Source: CAVVSD01 sp963757125
Lineage (GTDB): Bacteria > Actinomycetota > Thermoleophilia > Solirubrobacterales > Solirubrobacteraceae
Direction of reading: 5' to 3'
Assembly (NCBI GenBank): GCA_963757125.1
Contig: CAVWQP010000004.1
Coordinates: 1,302,001-1,366,000 of the forward strand
Length of the DNA stretch: 64,000 nt
Made by a program: the position numbers and the translations under genes. The notes beneath the pieces were generated by a model, which was not told the DNA's origin, did not search any database, and was given only the letters and a program-made list of their open reading frames with translations. This document shows positions 42,867 through 51,583 of this stretch, piece by piece (position 1 is the first letter of the stretch; every line of letters begins with the position of its first letter).

Positions 42867-44218
42867 GCAAGCGCCAGATCCATCTCGCCGCCCACTTCCC
42901 GGGCGTGAACAACACGACGGTGTGGAGCGACCCGGCCTCCGGGAGCCACATCGACTTCGCGTCCTTCGTGCACCTGGCCCAGACCGCCGAGCGCGCGAAG
43001 TTCGACTTCTTCTTCCTCGCCGAGGGGCTGAGCCTGCGCGAGCACGCCGGGCACGTCCACGACCTCGACGTCGTCGGGCGCCCCGAGTCGTTCACGATCC
43101 TTGCCGCCCTCGCCGCGGTGACCGAGCGCATCGGCCTCATGGCGACGCTCACCGCGACGTACCACGAGCCCTACGAGCTCGCCCGCGCCCTGGGCACGCT
43201 CGACCACCTCTCCGACGGGCGCGCGGGCTGGAACCTCGTGACGTCGACCGACGCGCTCACCGGCCGCAACTTCAGCCGCGGCGGCTACCTCGACTACGGC
43301 GACCGCTACGTCCGCGGCCGCGAGCTGCTCGAGTCGGCCACGCAGCTCTGGCACTCCTGGGCGCCCGGCGACCTCGTCGCGGACCCCGCGACCGGCAGGT
43401 TCCTCGCACGCCCCGACGCCGGGGCGTTCGCCTTCCACGGCGAGCAGGTCGACATCGAGGGGCGCTTCACGCTGCCGCGCCCGCCGCAGGGCCGGCCGGT
43501 CGTCATCCAGGCGGGCGACTCCGCCGACGGCCGCGAGTTCGCCGCCGAGCACGCCGACGGGATCTTCACGCGCCACGGCGGCCTGGAGGACGGCCGCGCC
43601 TTCTACGCCGACGTCAAGTCGCGGATGCAGGCCTACGGGCGAGAGCCCGAGGAGCTGCTCATCCTCCCCGGCGTCACCTTCGTCCTGGGTGACACGGACG
43701 AGGAGGCGCGCGAGCAGGCCGAGGTCGTCCGCCGTCAGCAGGTCAGCGGCCCGACGGCCATGGTCTTCCTCGAGCAGCTCTGGAACCGCGACCTGTCCGG
43801 GTACGACCCGGACGGGCCACTGCCCGACATCGACCCGATCGAGGGCGAGAGCACGATCGCGCCCGGGTCGATCCCGGCGCGCAGCTTCACCGGGCGGCGC
43901 CAGGCGACGGCCGACGAGTGGCGCGCGGAGGCGACGGCGGAGGACCTGTCGATCCGCGACCTCATGGTGCGGCGCGCCGCGCGCCAGACGTTCGTGGGCT
44001 CGGCGGCGACGATCGCCGACCAGCTCGACCTGCACGTGCAGACGCACGCCTGCGACGGGTTCATCCTCGTCCCGCACATCACGCCGGCGGGGCTGGACCG
44101 CTTCGCCGACGAGGTCGTGCCGCTGCTGCAGGAGCGCGGCTCGTTCCGGACGGAGTACGAGGGCACGACGCTGCGCGAGCACCTCGGGCTGGCACAGCCG
44201 TGGCCCGGAGCGGGATGA
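42863..44218 (+). CDS. FMN-dependent monooxygenase, NtaA/SnaA/DszA (DmoA-like) family
   Basis: 451 residues, typical length for this family, which includes nitrilotriacetate, dimethylsulfide and dibenzothiophene-sulfone monooxygenases. Motifs: LAAHFPGVNNTTVWSDP near the start, FDFFFLAEGLSLREHAG, DHLSDGRAGWNLVTS (highly conserved), LTGRNFSRGGY and ADGIFTRHGGLEDGR. It needs FMNH2 from a separate reductase; an NADPH-FMN-reductase-like gene (46578) is the nearest candidate. Confidence 0.93.
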   Translation: MSKRQIHLAAHFPGVNNTTVWSDPASGSHIDFASFVHLAQTAERAKFDFFFLAEGLSLREHAGHVHDLDVVGRPESFTILAALAAVTERIGLMATLTATYHEPYELARALGTLDHLSDGRAGWNLVTSTDALTGRNFSRGGYLDYGDRYVRGRELLESATQLWHSWAPGDLVADPATGRFLARPDAGAFAFHGEQVDIEGRFTLPRPPQGRPVVIQAGDSADGREFAAEHADGIFTRHGGLEDGRAFYADVKSRMQAYGREPEELLILPGVTFVLGDTDEEAREQAEVVRRQQVSGPTAMVFLEQLWNRDLSGYDPDGPLPDIDPIEGESTIAPGSIPARSFTGRRQATADEWRAEATAEDLSIRDLMVRRAARQTFVGSAATIADQLDLHVQTHACDGFILVPHITPAGLDRFADEVVPLLQERGSFRTEYEGTTLREHLGLAQPWPGAG

Positions 44219-44227
44219 TCCAGGGCG

Positions 44228-45613
44228 ATGACGACGATCCACGCGAGCTGCATCGATGAGCTGACGGCGGCGCTCGGCGCCGACCGCGTCCAGACCGGGG
44301 ACGACATCCGCCGCCTCCACGGCACCGACTCCTCGTTCCACCCGCCGGCGCTGCCCGATGCGGTCGTGTTCCCCGAGACGGTCGACGAGTGCCTGGAGAT
44401 CGTGCGGACCTGCATCCGCCACGAGACGCCGATGGTGCCGTACGGCGCCGGCTCCTCCCTCGAGGGCCACATCATGGCCCTGCGCGGCGGGGTCAGCATC
44501 GACATGACGCGCATGAACGCGATCACCCGCATCTCCGTCGAGGACCTCGACGTGACGGTGCAGGCGGGCGTCACGCGCCGCCAGCTCGACGCCCGGCTGC
44601 GGCCAGAGGGCGTGTTCTTCTCCGTCGACCCCGGCGCCGACGCGACGCTCGGCGGCATGATCGCGACGGGCGCGTCGGGCACCACGACCGTGCGCTACGG
44701 CGCGATGCGCGAGAACGTCCTCTCGCTGCTCGTCATCACGCCCGACGGCGAGCTCGTGCGGACGCGCTCGCGCGCCCGCAAGTCCTCCGCCGGTCTGGAC
44801 CTCACGCGGCTGTTCATCGGCGCGGAGGGCACGCTCGGGCTCATCGTCGAGGCGACGCTGCGCGTCCATCCGACGCCCGAGGCGATGGTCGCGGCGGTCC
44901 TGTCGTTCGGGACGATGGAGGATGCCGTCTCCACCGTGACCGAGGTCGCGCAGTACGGCATCCCGGTGGCGCGCATGGAGCTCGCCGACGAGCTCACGAT
45001 CGACATGATCAACAAGCACTTCGAGTTCGACATGCCGGTGACGCCGACGCTGTTCCTCGAGTTCCACGGCGGCGAGGCCGAGGTCGCGTCGCAGGCCGAG
45101 AGCGTCCGCGAGATCGCGCAGGAGCACGGGCTGCAGGGCTACGAGGCCGCCGCCGACGAGGCCGAGCGCCGCCGCCTGTGGCGCGCCCGCCACGGGGCCT
45201 ACGAGGCGACGAAGGCGACGCAGCCGGGCTGCGAGGTCCTCACGACGGACGTGTGCGTGCCCGTGTCCGAGCTGGCGGCGAGCGTGCTCGAGTCGCAGGA
45301 GGACATCGCCGAGCACGGCCTGAAGGCGGCGATCGTCGGTCACGTCGGCGACGGCAACTTCCACGTCGCGGTGGTCCTCGACCCGGACCGGCCCGAGGAG
45401 CTCGTCGCCGCGGAGGAGTTCCACGACCGCGTCGTGCGGCGCGCGCTCGCGCGCGGCGGGACGTGCACCGGCGAGCACGGCGTCGGCTACGGCAAGTCGC
45501 GCTTCCTCGTCGAGGAACACGGTGAGGCGGCGGTCGCGCTCATGCGCACGATCAAGGAGGCGCTGGACCCGCACGACCTCTTCAACCCCGGCAAGGGCGC
45601 GCAGGCCGCGTAG
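44228..45613 (+). CDS. FAD-binding oxidase, D-lactate dehydrogenase/GlcD family
   Basis: 461 residues. PCMH FAD-binding domain (VPYGAGSSLEGHIMALRGGVSIDMTRMN, PGADATLGGMIATGASGTT) and C-terminal oxidase domain (HVGDGNFHVAVVLDP, GGTCTGEHGVGYGK). Oxidises a D-2-hydroxyacid to a 2-keto acid. Directly follows the NtaA-type gene with a 9-base gap, so it could handle a hydroxyacid (glycolate-like) product of monooxygenation; that link is inference. Confidence 0.95.
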   Translation: MTTIHASCIDELTAALGADRVQTGDDIRRLHGTDSSFHPPALPDAVVFPETVDECLEIVRTCIRHETPMVPYGAGSSLEGHIMALRGGVSIDMTRMNAITRISVEDLDVTVQAGVTRRQLDARLRPEGVFFSVDPGADATLGGMIATGASGTTTVRYGAMRENVLSLLVITPDGELVRTRSRARKSSAGLDLTRLFIGAEGTLGLIVEATLRVHPTPEAMVAAVLSFGTMEDAVSTVTEVAQYGIPVARMELADELTIDMINKHFEFDMPVTPTLFLEFHGGEAEVASQAESVREIAQEHGLQGYEAAADEAERRRLWRARHGAYEATKATQPGCEVLTTDVCVPVSELAASVLESQEDIAEHGLKAAIVGHVGDGNFHVAVVLDPDRPEELVAAEEFHDRVVRRALARGGTCTGEHGVGYGKSRFLVEEHGEAAVALMRTIKEALDPHDLFNPGKGAQAA

Positions 45614-45618
45614 GACCG

Positions 45619-46548
45619 ATGAGCGCAGCCGGCGGGCGGCGTCTCACCGGCATGCTCACCGAAGGGGACCTCGCGGCGCTCAGCGCGCGCCATCGTCGCG
45701 AGCTGCACGTCCACTGCTACCGGATGCTCGCCTCGTTCGAGGAGGCGGAGGACGCCGTCCAGGAGACGCTGCTGCGCGCGTGGCGCGCGCGCGACACGTT
45801 CGCCGGCGGGCCGAACGCGCGGGCCTGGCTGTACCGGATCGCGACGAACGCCTGCCTCGATGCGCTGAAGCGCCGCGGCCGGCGCCCGCAGACGGTCGAG
45901 TCGTTCGGCGAGGTCCCGTGGATCCAGCCCTACGCCGACTCGCTGCTCGACGACACGGTCGCCCGCGAGACGATCGAGCTCGCGTTCCTCGCCGTCATCC
46001 AGCTGCTGCCGCCGCGTCAGCGGGCGGTCGTCATCGCGCGCGACGTCATGGGCTGGTCGGCGGCGGAGACGTCCGAGCTGCTCGACACGTCCGTCCCCGC
46101 CGTCAACAGCGCCCTGCAGCGCGCGCACGCGACGCTGCGGCGCGACTGGGACCGGCGCGGCGAGTCGGTGCCGGAGGAGGACGAGCGCGCGCTCGTGCGG
46201 GCGTGGATCGACGCGCACGAGCGCGAGGACGTCGCGGGGATGGTCGCGCTCATGCGCGAGGACATCCGCGTGACCATGCCGCCCCACCCGCACCTGTACC
46301 TCGGCGTGGACGCGCTCGCCCCGCTGTTCGACCGAGCGTTCGGCTCGCGCCGGCTCGGCGCGTGGCGCCTGCTCGAGCTGCGCGTGAACCGCCAGCCGGC
46401 GACGGCGGGCTACCTGCGCCGCCCTGGCGACACGGAGTTCCGCGCCTTCAAGCTCGACGTCATGCGCGTCGAGGGCGACCGCTTCGCGGAGATGACGACG
46501 TTCGACCCAGGCCTGTTCGGAGCGTTCGGCCTCCCGGCGGTGCTGTAA
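45619..46548 (+). CDS. ECF sigma factor with C-terminal SnoaL-like domain (SigG/SigX5-type)
   Basis: 309 residues. Sigma region 2 (VHCYRMLASFEEAEDAVQETLLRAWR, residues 35-60) and region 4 (LPPRQRAVVIARDVMGWSAAETSELL) precede a NTF2-like domain (EEDERALVRAWIDAHEREDV onward) in place of an anti-sigma partner. Such ECF families often depend on the SnoaL-like tail for activity control. ATG 45619 follows the preceding stop by 5 bases; ATG 45652 (MLTEGD) is an alternative start. Targets cannot be told. Confidence 0.93.
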   Translation: MSAAGGRRLTGMLTEGDLAALSARHRRELHVHCYRMLASFEEAEDAVQETLLRAWRARDTFAGGPNARAWLYRIATNACLDALKRRGRRPQTVESFGEVPWIQPYADSLLDDTVARETIELAFLAVIQLLPPRQRAVVIARDVMGWSAAETSELLDTSVPAVNSALQRAHATLRRDWDRRGESVPEEDERALVRAWIDAHEREDVAGMVALMREDIRVTMPPHPHLYLGVDALAPLFDRAFGSRRLGAWRLLELRVNRQPATAGYLRRPGDTEFRAFKLDVMRVEGDRFAEMTTFDPGLFGAFGLPAVL

Positions 46549-46577
46549 CGGATCGGAGGCGGGCGGGACTGGCGGGC

Positions 46578-47339
46578 ATGTCCATCCCTGCCTCCATCCG
46601 GTCGTTCGTCGACGAGCTGGCCGACAACGCGCCCACCGCCTACGACGATCTGCGCGCGGTCGTCTTCAACGGCAGCCTCAAGCGGTCCCCCGAGCCGAGC
46701 AACACCGACGGCCTGCTGGACGTCGCCGCCGCGACCATGCGGCGGCTGGGCGTCCGCGTCGACGTCGTCCGCACGGCCGACCACGAGATCCCGCCCGGCG
46801 TCTGGCCCGACATGCGCGAGCAGGGCTACGCGCGCGACGACTTCCCCGCGCTCTACCAGGACCTCGTCGTGCCGGCCGACATCGTCGTCCTCGCGGGGCC
46901 GATCTGGCTCGGCGACCAGAGCTCGCTGACCCGCAAGATCATCGAGCGGCTCTACGCGTACTCGGGCGACCTCAACGACCGCGGGCAGTGGTCGTACTAC
47001 GGCAAGGTCGGTGGTGCGCTGACGACCGGCAACGAGGACGGCGGCAAGCACGTGTCCGCGCAGATCCTCTACGCGCTGCAGCACATCGGCATGGCGATCC
47101 CGCCGCAGTCCGACGCGTACTGGGTCGGCGAGGCGGGGCCGGGACCGTCCTACCTCGACGCGGACGGCGGTGGTGCCGGCAACGCGTGGACGACGCGCAA
47201 CACCGTGTTCATGACCTGGAACCTGCTGCACCTCGCGCGGATGCTCAAGGACGCGGGCGGCATCCCGGCCCACGGGAACGCCGCGGCGGACTGGGACCTG
47301 GCGGAGCCGGCGCATCCCAATCCCGAGTACCGCAGCTGA
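46578..47339 (+). CDS. NADPH-dependent FMN reductase-like flavodoxin-fold protein
   Basis: 253 residues. RAVVFNGSLKRSPEPSNTDG is the FMN phosphate-binding loop, and VLAGPIWLGDQSSLTRKIIERLYAY is the second conserved segment of flavodoxin-like reductases (NQO/FMN reductase). Could reduce FMN for the LLM monooxygenases at 34-44 kb; not in the same operon but 2.4 kb away. Flanked by two sigma-factor genes. Confidence 0.9.
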   Translation: MSIPASIRSFVDELADNAPTAYDDLRAVVFNGSLKRSPEPSNTDGLLDVAAATMRRLGVRVDVVRTADHEIPPGVWPDMREQGYARDDFPALYQDLVVPADIVVLAGPIWLGDQSSLTRKIIERLYAYSGDLNDRGQWSYYGKVGGALTTGNEDGGKHVSAQILYALQHIGMAIPPQSDAYWVGEAGPGPSYLDADGGGAGNAWTTRNTVFMTWNLLHLARMLKDAGGIPAHGNAAADWDLAEPAHPNPEYRS

Positions 47340-47394
47340 GCCCCTGGGGCGGTGGTTGCTCCGCGCGGTCCGCGCGTGGGACGATCGCTGCCCC

Positions 47395-48021
47395 ATGACG
47401 CTCCTGGAGAGGCTGCGCGACGGGGACGGCGCGGCCTTCGCCACCCTGGTCGACGGCAACGCCGCGTCGATGCTGCGCGTCGCGCGGATGCACGTGTCGT
47501 CCGACGCGGTCGCGCAGGAGGTCGTCCAGGAGACGTGGCTGGCGGTGCTCCAGGGGCTCGACCGCTTCGAGGAGCGGTCGTCGCTGCGCACGTGGATCTT
47601 CCACATCCTCGTCAACCGCGCGCGGACGCGCGGCGCGCGGGAGGCACGCACGGTGCCCTTCGCGACGCTCGCCGCGCGCGAGGCCGACGAGCCGTTCGCC
47701 GCGGTGGACGCCGACCGGTTCCTCCCCGCCGACGACCCCGAGTGGCCCGGCCACTGGGCCGCGCCGCTGCCGCGCTGGGACGAGGTGCCCGAGCGCCATC
47801 TCGCCGCACGCGAGGCCGCGACGTCCGTCCGCGGCGCGATGGCTGCGCTGCCGCCCATGCAGCGGATCGTCATGATCATGCGCGACGTCGAAGGCTGGGA
47901 GGCGCCTGAGATCTGCCACGCGCTGGACATCAGCGAGTCCAACCAGCGGGTGCTCCTGCACCGCGCGCGGTCCCGCGTGCGCGCGTCCCTCGAGCGGGAG
48001 ATGGCCGATGAGCGCCTCTGA
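47395..48021 (+). CDS. ECF-type RNA polymerase sigma factor
   Basis: 208 residues from ATG 47395. Region 2 (VAQEVVQETWLAVLQGLDRFEERSSLRTWIFHILVNRARTRG) and region 4 (LPPMQRIVMIMRDVEGWEAPEICHALDISESNQRVLLHRARSRVR) are standard. Coupled with the next gene, a zinc-binding anti-sigma protein, by a 14-base overlap. A long, acidic linker (AREADEPFAAVDADRFLPADD) sits between them. Regulon unknown. Confidence 0.96.
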   Translation: MTLLERLRDGDGAAFATLVDGNAASMLRVARMHVSSDAVAQEVVQETWLAVLQGLDRFEERSSLRTWIFHILVNRARTRGAREARTVPFATLAAREADEPFAAVDADRFLPADDPEWPGHWAAPLPRWDEVPERHLAAREAATSVRGAMAALPPMQRIVMIMRDVEGWEAPEICHALDISESNQRVLLHRARSRVRASLEREMADERL

Positions 48022-48265
48022 GCTGCCCGAGATGCCCTGCCGCGAGCTCGTCGAGCGGGTGAGCGACTACTTCGAGGGCGCGCTGTCCGAGCGCGACCGC
48101 GTGCGCCTGGAGGCACATCTCGCCGAGTGCGACGACTGCTCGATCTACCTCGAGCAGCTGCGCGAGACGATGCGGATCGCGGGCCGGGTCGAGGTCGACC
48201 GGCTGCGGCCGGAGGCGCGCGACGCGCTCACCGAGGCGTTCGACGCCTGGGTCGCGTCGCGCTGA
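48008..48265 (+). CDS. Zinc-finger anti-sigma factor (zf-HC2/ZAS-like)
   Basis: 85 residues. The zinc site is C-x(n)-His-x3-Cys-x2-Cys: CRELVERVSDYFEGALSERD with Cys11 and HLAECDDCSIYLEQL. No transmembrane helix, so a soluble (RsrA-like) anti-sigma factor that could release its sigma on oxidation. Overlaps the sigma stop by 14 bases. Paired with the gene above. Confidence 0.93.
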   Translation: MSASELPEMPCRELVERVSDYFEGALSERDRVRLEAHLAECDDCSIYLEQLRETMRIAGRVEVDRLRPEARDALTEAFDAWVASR

Positions 48266-48274
48266 CCGGCGGGT

Positions 48275-48718
48275 CTACGACCTGACGAGGACGACCACGC
48301 GGCCGTCGTGCAGCGCCCGGACGTCGGCCTCGGCCGTCGCGGGATCCAACCCGGCGTCGACGAGCATGCCGTGCAGGTCGCGGTGCGAGGCGACGCGGAC
48401 ATGACGGACGCCGCCGCTGTACGTCGCGACGGTGTCGCGGTCGAGATCGCCGAAGCCGCCGCGGCGCCGCAGCTCGGCGTCCCCGGCGAACGAGCCTCGC
48501 GGCTCGGCCGTCGTGTGCTGCGCGCCCGCGAACGCGCCGACCGGCGCCTCCGCCGTGGCCCCGCCGGCGAACCGGCCGACGGCGTCTGCCGCGTGGTCGT
48601 GCGCGGCGGATCCGCTCAGGACGCGGATCTCGTCGCCGCCGCAACCGGAGGCCAGGAGGCGGTCGACCTCGGCGTGCGCCTCGTCGATGGTGCTGTGGGT
48701 GGTGCAGAGAACGGGCAC
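48275..48718 (-). CDS. General-stress-protein (DUF1269/17M-like) domain protein, 147 aa
   Basis: Starts at GTG 48718, with GAGGGAG about 8 bases upstream. Ends 10 bases from the anti-sigma gene stop, convergent. VPVLCTTHSTIDEAHAEVDRLLASGC resembles the N-terminal strand-helix of the general-stress YflT/17M domain. The middle is a low-complexity Gly/Ala/Phe repeat (GRFAGGATAEAPVGAFAGAQ, RGSFAGDAELRRRGGFGD), then YSGGVRHVRVASHRDLHGML. Function unknown. Confidence 0.6.
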   Translation of the reverse strand: MPVLCTTHSTIDEAHAEVDRLLASGCGGDEIRVLSGSAAHDHAADAVGRFAGGATAEAPVGAFAGAQHTTAEPRGSFAGDAELRRRGGFGDLDRDTVATYSGGVRHVRVASHRDLHGMLVDAGLDPATAEADVRALHDGRVVVLVRS

Positions 48719-48782
48719 GGCGGGCTCCCTCGGTCGGTCGTGGTCGCCCCCTCCGTCCCCGGACCCACCCCGGGCGTTACAG

Positions 48783-49700
48783 CTAGGTCGTCTCCGCGCG
48801 CTTGGGCTCGGACCGCGCGTCGAGCTGGAGCTCCTCGTGCGCTCGCGGCACGCCCGCCCGCAGCTCGCGGTTGCGCTCGAGCTCCGCGTTGAGCTCGAGG
48901 CCGAGCAGGAGGGCGACGTTGGTGAGCCAGAACCAGACGAGCAGGACGACGATGCCGCCGAGCGCGCCGTACGTCTTGTCGTAGGAGCCGAAGTTCGCCA
49001 CGTAGAGGGCGAACGCTGCGGACGCCGCGAGCCACACGGCGAGCCCGACGACCACGCCCGGCAGGACCCGCTTGACCCCGCCGACGCGCGCGTTGGGCGC
49101 GGCGTAGAACAGGAGCGTGAACATGCAGACGACCGCGACGACGAGGACCGGCCACTTCGCGATGTCCCAGGCGGTCGTCGCGGCGGAGCCGATCCCGAGT
49201 GGCTCGGCGACGGCATCGACGACGGGGCCTGTGAGAACGAGGGCCAGCGCGACGGACGCGAGCATGAGGATCATCACGAGCGTGACGAGGACCTGGAGCG
49301 GGCGGAGCTTCCAGAACGGCCGGCCCTCGGGCGTCTCGTACACGACGTTCGCCGCGCGCATGAACGCGCCGATGTAGCCGGACGCCGACCACAGCGCGGT
49401 GCCGAGCCCGACGAAGAACAGCACCCCGGCCGTCCCCCGGTTGGACGTGATCGACTCGATCGGGCCCGAGAAGGTGTCCGCGGCGGTGTCGGGACCGATC
49501 TGCGTGACGACGTCGGTGATCGTCTGCGTCGTCTTCACCGGATCGCCGAAGATCCCGAGCACCGACACGAGCGCGATGAGCGCCGGGAACAGGGACAGCA
49601 GCCCGTAGTACGTGAGCGCGGCGGCCCAGTCGGTGAGGTTGTCCTCGCTGAACTCGCGCAGTGTGCGTCTGAGCGTCGCGAACGCGCCGGTTCCGGTCAT
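48783..49700 (-). CDS. YihY/BrkB family membrane protein
   Basis: 305 residues, about six transmembrane helices. DWAAALTYYGLLSLFPALIALVSVLG is the conserved first helix. NVALLLGLELNAELERNR is the conserved C-terminal helix. Function is unproven in bacteria (older virulence and ribonuclease BN labels are not supported). Hydrophobic segments alternate regularly, giving a polytopic protein. Likely single gene, head to head with neighbours by small gaps. Confidence 0.93.
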   Translation of the reverse strand: MTGTGAFATLRRTLREFSEDNLTDWAAALTYYGLLSLFPALIALVSVLGIFGDPVKTTQTITDVVTQIGPDTAADTFSGPIESITSNRGTAGVLFFVGLGTALWSASGYIGAFMRAANVVYETPEGRPFWKLRPLQVLVTLVMILMLASVALALVLTGPVVDAVAEPLGIGSAATTAWDIAKWPVLVVAVVCMFTLLFYAAPNARVGGVKRVLPGVVVGLAVWLAASAAFALYVANFGSYDKTYGALGGIVVLLVWFWLTNVALLLGLELNAELERNRELRAGVPRAHEELQLDARSEPKRAETT

Positions 49701-49722
49701 GCAACCGGCGCTACCCGCGTCC

Positions 49723-50091
49723 CTACAGGGTGACTCCCTGCTCTCGCAGCCACCCCGCGACGTCGTCGGGAACGTGACCCTGCCACTCCGCGCGCGCCGC
49801 GAGGCGCATGATCTCGACGTCGTCGTCGGTGATCTCGTCGCGCCGGAACCCCAGGTAGGTCGTGATCGCCGCGGCCATCCGGAGGCCGGGGTCGATGACG
49901 CCCTCGGCGCCGCGCTCGAGCGCGGCGTTCATCTCCCCGGGGAGGTCCTCGACCGACCGGATCGGCTCGTCGCGGTCCTCGAACTGGAGCATGAAGCGCT
50001 CCATGTCGCCGCTCAGGCCGTCGGGCTCGCAGATCTCGACGGCGCGGCGGACGACCTCCGACAGGGTCGTCGGTGCGGGCTCGGTGGGCAT
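49723..50091 (-). CDS. Hypothetical protein, 122 aa
   Basis: Soluble and acidic. An AGGAGG ribosome binding site 6 bases before ATG 50091 supports the start. PTTLSEVVRRAVEICEPDGLSGDMERFMLQFEDRDEPIRS is followed by FRRDEITDDDVEIMRLAARAEWQGHVP; no family recognised. Possibly a helical regulator. It lies just downstream of the small acidic gene on the same strand. Confidence 0.7.
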   Translation of the reverse strand: MPTEPAPTTLSEVVRRAVEICEPDGLSGDMERFMLQFEDRDEPIRSVEDLPGEMNAALERGAEGVIDPGLRMAAAITTYLGFRRDEITDDDVEIMRLAARAEWQGHVPDDVAGWLREQGVTL

Positions 50092-50101
50092 CGGGTTCCT
50101 C

Positions 50102-50302
50102 CTACGGGATGTTCGGCGCCGGGTCGTCGTTGTCGAGCGGCTCCTGCGGGGGCGGGTCCTCGTCCTCCTCGAAGTCCGTGTCCGCGTCGAGCGGCGGGAC
50201 GTCGGGAAAGATCATGTCGTCGTCATCGGGCGGGTTGGACGACTGCGCGTCGCCGAGCGACGCCTCGCCGTGCCCCACCTGGTCTGATCCGTCGTGTGCC
50301 AT
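50102..50302 (-). CDS. Very acidic hypothetical protein, 66 aa
   Basis: Asp/Glu/Pro-rich and low complexity: PPDDDDMIFPDVPPLDADTDFEEDEDPPP. No aromatic core, probably disordered. The ORF is the only open frame between the 122-aa gene and the sigma-like gene and is 10 bases upstream of the 122-aa gene on the same strand. It could also be non-coding; composition alone cannot decide. Low confidence. Confidence 0.45.
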   Translation of the reverse strand: MAHDGSDQVGHGEASLGDAQSSNPPDDDDMIFPDVPPLDADTDFEEDEDPPPQEPLDNDDPAPNIP

Positions 50303-50378
50303 GCGTCATGCCTACCCGTTCCGGCGTCAGATCCGCAAGGGCGCCGCCGACTCCCGGGTGTGCGATGGTCATCCGCCT

Positions 50379-50960
50379 GTGGCCCGTCATGACGCAGCGC
50401 TCCTGCAGCGGTTCCTGCTCGCGCGCCGCCGGCGCGACGAGGCGGCCGCGCGCGTGGCGTGGAGCGAGCTCGTGGAGCTGAACTTCGACCGCGTGGCCAC
50501 GCTCGTGCGCCTCGAGAGCCGCGGACGGCTCTCGGCCGAGGAGCGCGACGACGCCGTGCAGCGCGCGCTGGTCACGATGCTCACCCGCTTCATGGACACG
50601 TTCCGCGGCACGTCGATGGGCGAGTGGGTCGCGGCGACGCGGACGCTCGTGCACTTCGCGTGCGTCGACACGCAGCGCGCCGCGGCGGCCGTCTCGGGCA
50701 GGACGGAGGAGCTCGGCGACCACGACGAGCAGGAGGTCGCCGAGGAGCACGACGACCTGCTCGAGCGCGGCGGCGCGTTCCTGGACTGGGCGCTCCCGCA
50801 GCTGGCGGACCGCCGGCGCGAGGTCATCGAGCTCGACCTCGAGGACCTGACGACCGACGAGATCGCGGAGCGCCTGGGCGTGTCGCGCGACGTCGTCTAC
50901 GCCGCGAGGAGCCGCGCGCTGAAGGATCTCGCCAAGCTTCGCGGGGAGTTCGAGGCATGA
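50379..50960 (+). CDS. Sigma-70-like regulator (ECF-like)
   Basis: 193 residues from GTG 50379. Region-2-like (VELNFDRVATLVRLESRGRLSAEERDDAVQRALVTMLTRF), and a region-4 HTH (RREVIELDLEDLTTDEIAERLGVSRDVVYAARSRALKDLAKL). Region 2 is divergent, so DNA-binding rather than full sigma function is possible. The earlier ATG at 50301 overlaps the divergent acidic gene's start; GTG 50379 is chosen as the start of the sigma core. Coupled by ATGA to the next gene. Confidence 0.8.
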   Translation: MARHDAALLQRFLLARRRRDEAAARVAWSELVELNFDRVATLVRLESRGRLSAEERDDAVQRALVTMLTRFMDTFRGTSMGEWVAATRTLVHFACVDTQRAAAAVSGRTEELGDHDEQEVAEEHDDLLERGGAFLDWALPQLADRRREVIELDLEDLTTDEIAERLGVSRDVVYAARSRALKDLAKLRGEFEA

Positions 50961-51583
50961 GCACGGTCGACGAGATCCTCGGGGGGTTCATCGACGCCTG
51001 GAAGGCGGGCGAGCGCCCCGACCTGGACGCGTACCTCGAGCGCGTCCCCGCGGGGGACCGCGACGAGCTGGCGGCGGGCATCGCGGCCTGGCTCGACATC
51101 GCCCCGGCGCCCGACTACCCGCTCGCGGCGCGGGCGGCCATCTCCGCCGAGCCCGCGATGCAGGCGGCGCTGCGGGCCGCGGAGGCGCTGCGCCCACCGC
51201 TGCCGGAGAGCCTCCCGGTCCTGCGCGAGCGCGCCGGCCTCGGCATCCGCGACGTCGCGGCCCGGCTGGCCGAGCGCTTCGGGCTCGCGGATCCCGACCG
51301 GACGGTCGCCTACCTCGAGCAGCTCGAGAACGGCGAGCTCGACGCGGGGCGCCTGTCGCACCGGCTCGTCGATGCGCTGTCGGAGATGCTGGGCGCCGTG
51401 CGGATCGCGCTGCCGCCGCCCCCCGCGCCGGCCGCGCCGGCCGCGGCGTTCTTCCGCGCGGACGAGGAGGCGGAGGACTGGATCGTCCAGGACATCGACG
51501 CGCTCTCGCGTGCCGCGCTGGCCGCGGCACCCGCGCCGATGGACGAGCTCGACCGCCTGTTCCTCGGCGGCCCGGAGGCCTAG
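50957..51583 (+). CDS. Helix-turn-helix protein with kinase-N-terminus-like segment
   Basis: 208 residues. The first 45 residues, EILGGFIDAWKAGERPDLDAYLERVP, resemble the leader found before some bacterial Ser/Thr kinases. Residues about 80-150 form an XRE-like HTH: LRERAGLGIRDVAARLAERFG, DPDRTVAYLEQLENGEL. The C-terminal part is a Pro/Ala linker with an acidic tail. ATG overlaps the sigma-like stop (ATGA). Its stop directly abuts the stop of a convergent ImmA/IrrE-type peptidase. Confidence 0.75.
   Translation: MSTVDEILGGFIDAWKAGERPDLDAYLERVPAGDRDELAAGIAAWLDIAPAPDYPLAARAAISAEPAMQAALRAAEALRPPLPESLPVLRERAGLGIRDVAARLAERFGLADPDRTVAYLEQLENGELDAGRLSHRLVDALSEMLGAVRIALPPPPAPAAPAAAFFRADEEAEDWIVQDIDALSRAALAAAPAPMDELDRLFLGGPEA

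Noticed and set aside
50301..50378. ATG 50301 as the start of the sigma-like gene
   Set aside because: It overlaps the start codon of the divergent acidic protein and adds a stretch with no sigma-region similarity; GTG 50379 begins the recognisable core.
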